Source of the DNA: Aphrocallistes beatrix
Taxonomy: Eukaryota; Porifera; Hexactinellida; Sceptrulophora; Aphrocallistidae
Direction: 5' to 3'
Assembly (NCBI GenBank): GCA_963281255.1
Contig: OY725490.1
Span: 1,798,001-1,862,000 of the forward strand
DNA: 64,000 bases
The notes below the pieces were generated by a model. The model did no database searches. It was not told the DNA's origin and was given only the letters and a program-made list of their open reading frames with translations. Positions 62,293 through 64,000 of this stretch are shown here, piece after piece. A program made the translations under genes and the position numbers. Every line of letters begins with the position of its first letter. The first letter of the stretch is position 1.

Positions 62293-63549
62293 TTATATTA
62301 CACCGACAAGATATAGAGGGACAAAAATTGGGACGAAAACACAAGCTGCAGCTATAAAAAGGCCAAAGCTCAATCCGCTCAGGATTTGAGCTATTTTAAC
62401 ATATCTCTTGGCGTTTTGATAATCTTGTTTCTTTTCCTCCATATATCCCATGCCTACGCATACAAGAGCTGCAACTCCGAAAGGAGGAAAGCAGAACATA
62501 GCTAAGAATGCTAAGCACCAGATCCATCCAGTTGCAATGTGAATGGGAGGATGTAAGAACGCAGGTTCCGCCTGAGGGATTTGATGATGAGGAAGTAAAC
62601 CAGGGACACCGTACGCTCTAGGGTTTAGATGTCCTTGGTGGCCTAAACAATAAAATGACACGTTAAAATTGCCATTGTTATTAAGAAATAAAGTGTAAGG
62701 AGGGCTTCATCTAGCTTTTCTAGGAGATGCTAAAACATCCCTCTGATTATTTTCATATGCCTAGCTCAGCGATTTTCAACCTTTTTTGGATGTGGACCCT
62801 CTACTACTAACCATAATGCAAAATTTCTAATCGTGTGGAACCCTGATATCTTCTGTGGACCATTACATGGACCTAGCTTATGTATTTCATATAAGGTATA
62901 GGAGTTTAGGAAATTTTTCACGCGCCTAGATCTATATTGGTTAAAATTTCCGCATCTTTATGCGATACCTCAGGATTAGAGTTGGAACTGAGTTCACTTT
63001 TATGATTTTGGAACTGAACCCGGTCCGACCCGAAACAACAAATTTATATTCTAGACATGAGCTAAATACAAAAGTGTAGTGTAAAGGGAGTAGCGTTCCT
63101 CCATTAATTTCCAAAGAGATAGCGCGTTTAACATTTTCCTTGACGGACTGGTAGACTATCTTTTTAATGATTGTAATTTCTCTCCATTTTCTTGAGAAGC
63201 CTTATTCTTTCGCAATATTATGTAGGAGCGGCGATATTTGTGACAACATTCATAGATATATTCATGTCCCACCAACATTTGGGGTAAAATACTATTTTAC
63301 AATCGCACCTCAACTCTAATTTTGAGGAATGTACCGCTTAATGTACTAAAATATATTAGAACTGAGCACGAGCTCAAACCTGAACTCGAAACCGATTCCA
63401 ACTCTTCCTGGATGAAACTTGAAATATTATTTCTCACCTGCTGGCTTTATAGGACCAGGAGGATGGGGTTGAGGTGGGATCAGAGGAGTTGTAAAATTAG
63501 GAGGAGGGTGAGTAGGGGGAGCATTAACTAGAACTTCATCTCTGTTCAT
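62293..63549 (-). CDS. CD225/dispanin-like two-helix membrane protein, copy 1
   Basis: Two exons, 63438-63549 and 62293-62642, joined in phase 1, give 153 aa. The N-terminal 75 residues are Pro-rich (THPPPNFTTPLIPPQPHPPG). The CD225-type domain follows: first hydrophobic segment HIATGWIWCLAFLAMFCFPP, then the loop YMEEKKQDYQNAKRYVKIAQ, then a second hydrophobic segment near the C-terminus. The domain is shared by animal dispanins and IFITM-like proteins that act in membranes and vesicle trafficking. No antiviral role can be assumed from sequence alone. It is a tandem paralogue of 60347-61091, with identical intron position and exon 2 length. The intron contains repeats (a hAT fragment at 62764-62872 and the 250-bp repeat at about 63070-63310). 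Confidence 0.85.
62764..62872. mobile_element. Solo end of the Charlie-type hAT
   Basis: This matches the left end of the element at 40593: CAGCGATTTTCAACC, then GTGGACC and ACCATAATGCAAAATTTC. It lies in the intron of CD225 copy 1. Confidence 0.65.
63070..63310. repeat. 250-bp dispersed repeat, copy 3
   Basis: A diverged copy of 13845-14095 and 38258-38520, with TTCCAAAGAGA and TTATTCTTTCGCAATATTAT. It lies in the intron of CD225 copy 1. Confidence 0.65.
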
Positions 63550-64000
63550 GCTTAGTTGTACCTTGGAATATAATGCTGTTAGACATATATGGTATCATAT
63601 ATACTGTGTCTAGTTCAACTTGTCAAGTTCTCGTATTTCTCTGCCTATAATTTTATTCAATTTAACAGAGGAAGTTTCACTGTATCAGATTATATAAAAT
63701 TGTTATATAGTAAGGACTTGATTCACCAATCACTCCCATTCTGAAATAATTAGACCAAATAGAGTCAATATGAAAGCTAGGTTCGTAGTTTCTTTGGGTT
63801 CCATGGATAATACTTTTATATCGCATCCCGAAAAGCCCCACGAAATTCAAACCCGAGTCGCACTTTTATCATGGCTCATGTTGGCATGTATGCATTCTAC
63901 AGACAAAGTGCGAAAAGAGTTGTCAGAATTCAAAGGAGAAATACTAGTAACTTCAAATGATGAAACTCATGTATTTATAATATAGTATATTTTGTTACTA
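63550..64000. other. Window end, upstream of CD225 copy 1
   Basis: No gene seen. It holds a degraded CATAC-type element (about 63780-63895) ending TCATGTTGGCATGTATG. Confidence 0.55.
63596..63603 (-). promoter_or_regulatory. TATA-like box of CD225 copy 1
   Basis: TATATATG on the minus strand lies 47 bases upstream of the ATG; it parallels the box of copy 2. Confidence 0.4.

Overview
The window looks like AT-rich nuclear DNA from an invertebrate animal. Coding sequence is split by mostly short GT-AG introns, miniature transposons are very dense, and there are remnants of hAT elements and an L2/CR1-like LINE. The gene content is metazoan: calcium-binding EGF repeats, FN3 and Ig-like ectodomains, cathepsin B and CD225/dispanin proteins. 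A sponge or other early-branching animal would fit, but this is a guess from style, not a marker-based identification.

Positions 1-51,500 hold a cluster of five related single-pass membrane protein genes that I assembled from splice sites and intron phases. Genes A (1684-10072, minus) and B (19816-36379, minus) encode signal peptide, Ig-like domain, two FN3-like domains, a long Ser/Thr/Pro-rich tandem-repeat stalk, a transmembrane helix and a short tail. A2 (14310-16186, minus, first exon missing) and B2 (38728-41550, minus) share the transmembrane and tail exon layout but have almost no ectodomain. Gene C (48041-51512, plus) has signal peptide, one FN3-like domain, three amplified short stalk exons, transmembrane helix and tail. 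All five share one exon-phase series, and A, B and C share a tail Val-Tyr-x-Asn motif.

A+A2 and B+B2 are two copies of one segmental duplication (about 235-16390 and 19470-40450). They were later separated by a LINE and modified by transposon insertions for which the other copy still shows the empty site. Inside B, a 5,825-bp block is repeated a second time with no difference that I could see (22773-28597 and 28598-34422), with its breakpoint inside the stalk minisatellite. This is either a very recent event or an assembly duplication.

Positions 41,600-48,000 are gene-poor and hold several foldback and miniature elements. Positions 53,900-63,600 hold a compact, conventional minus-strand block: a single-exon LRR/EGF receptor, a five-exon cathepsin B, and two CD225/dispanin genes, one of which carries a one-base frameshift.

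The receptor cluster is the most interesting content. Its fast-changing ectodomains, variable repeat stalks, exon duplications and conserved tail are what one expects of polymorphic cell-surface recognition genes. That function is inference; no ligand or partner is visible in the sequence.
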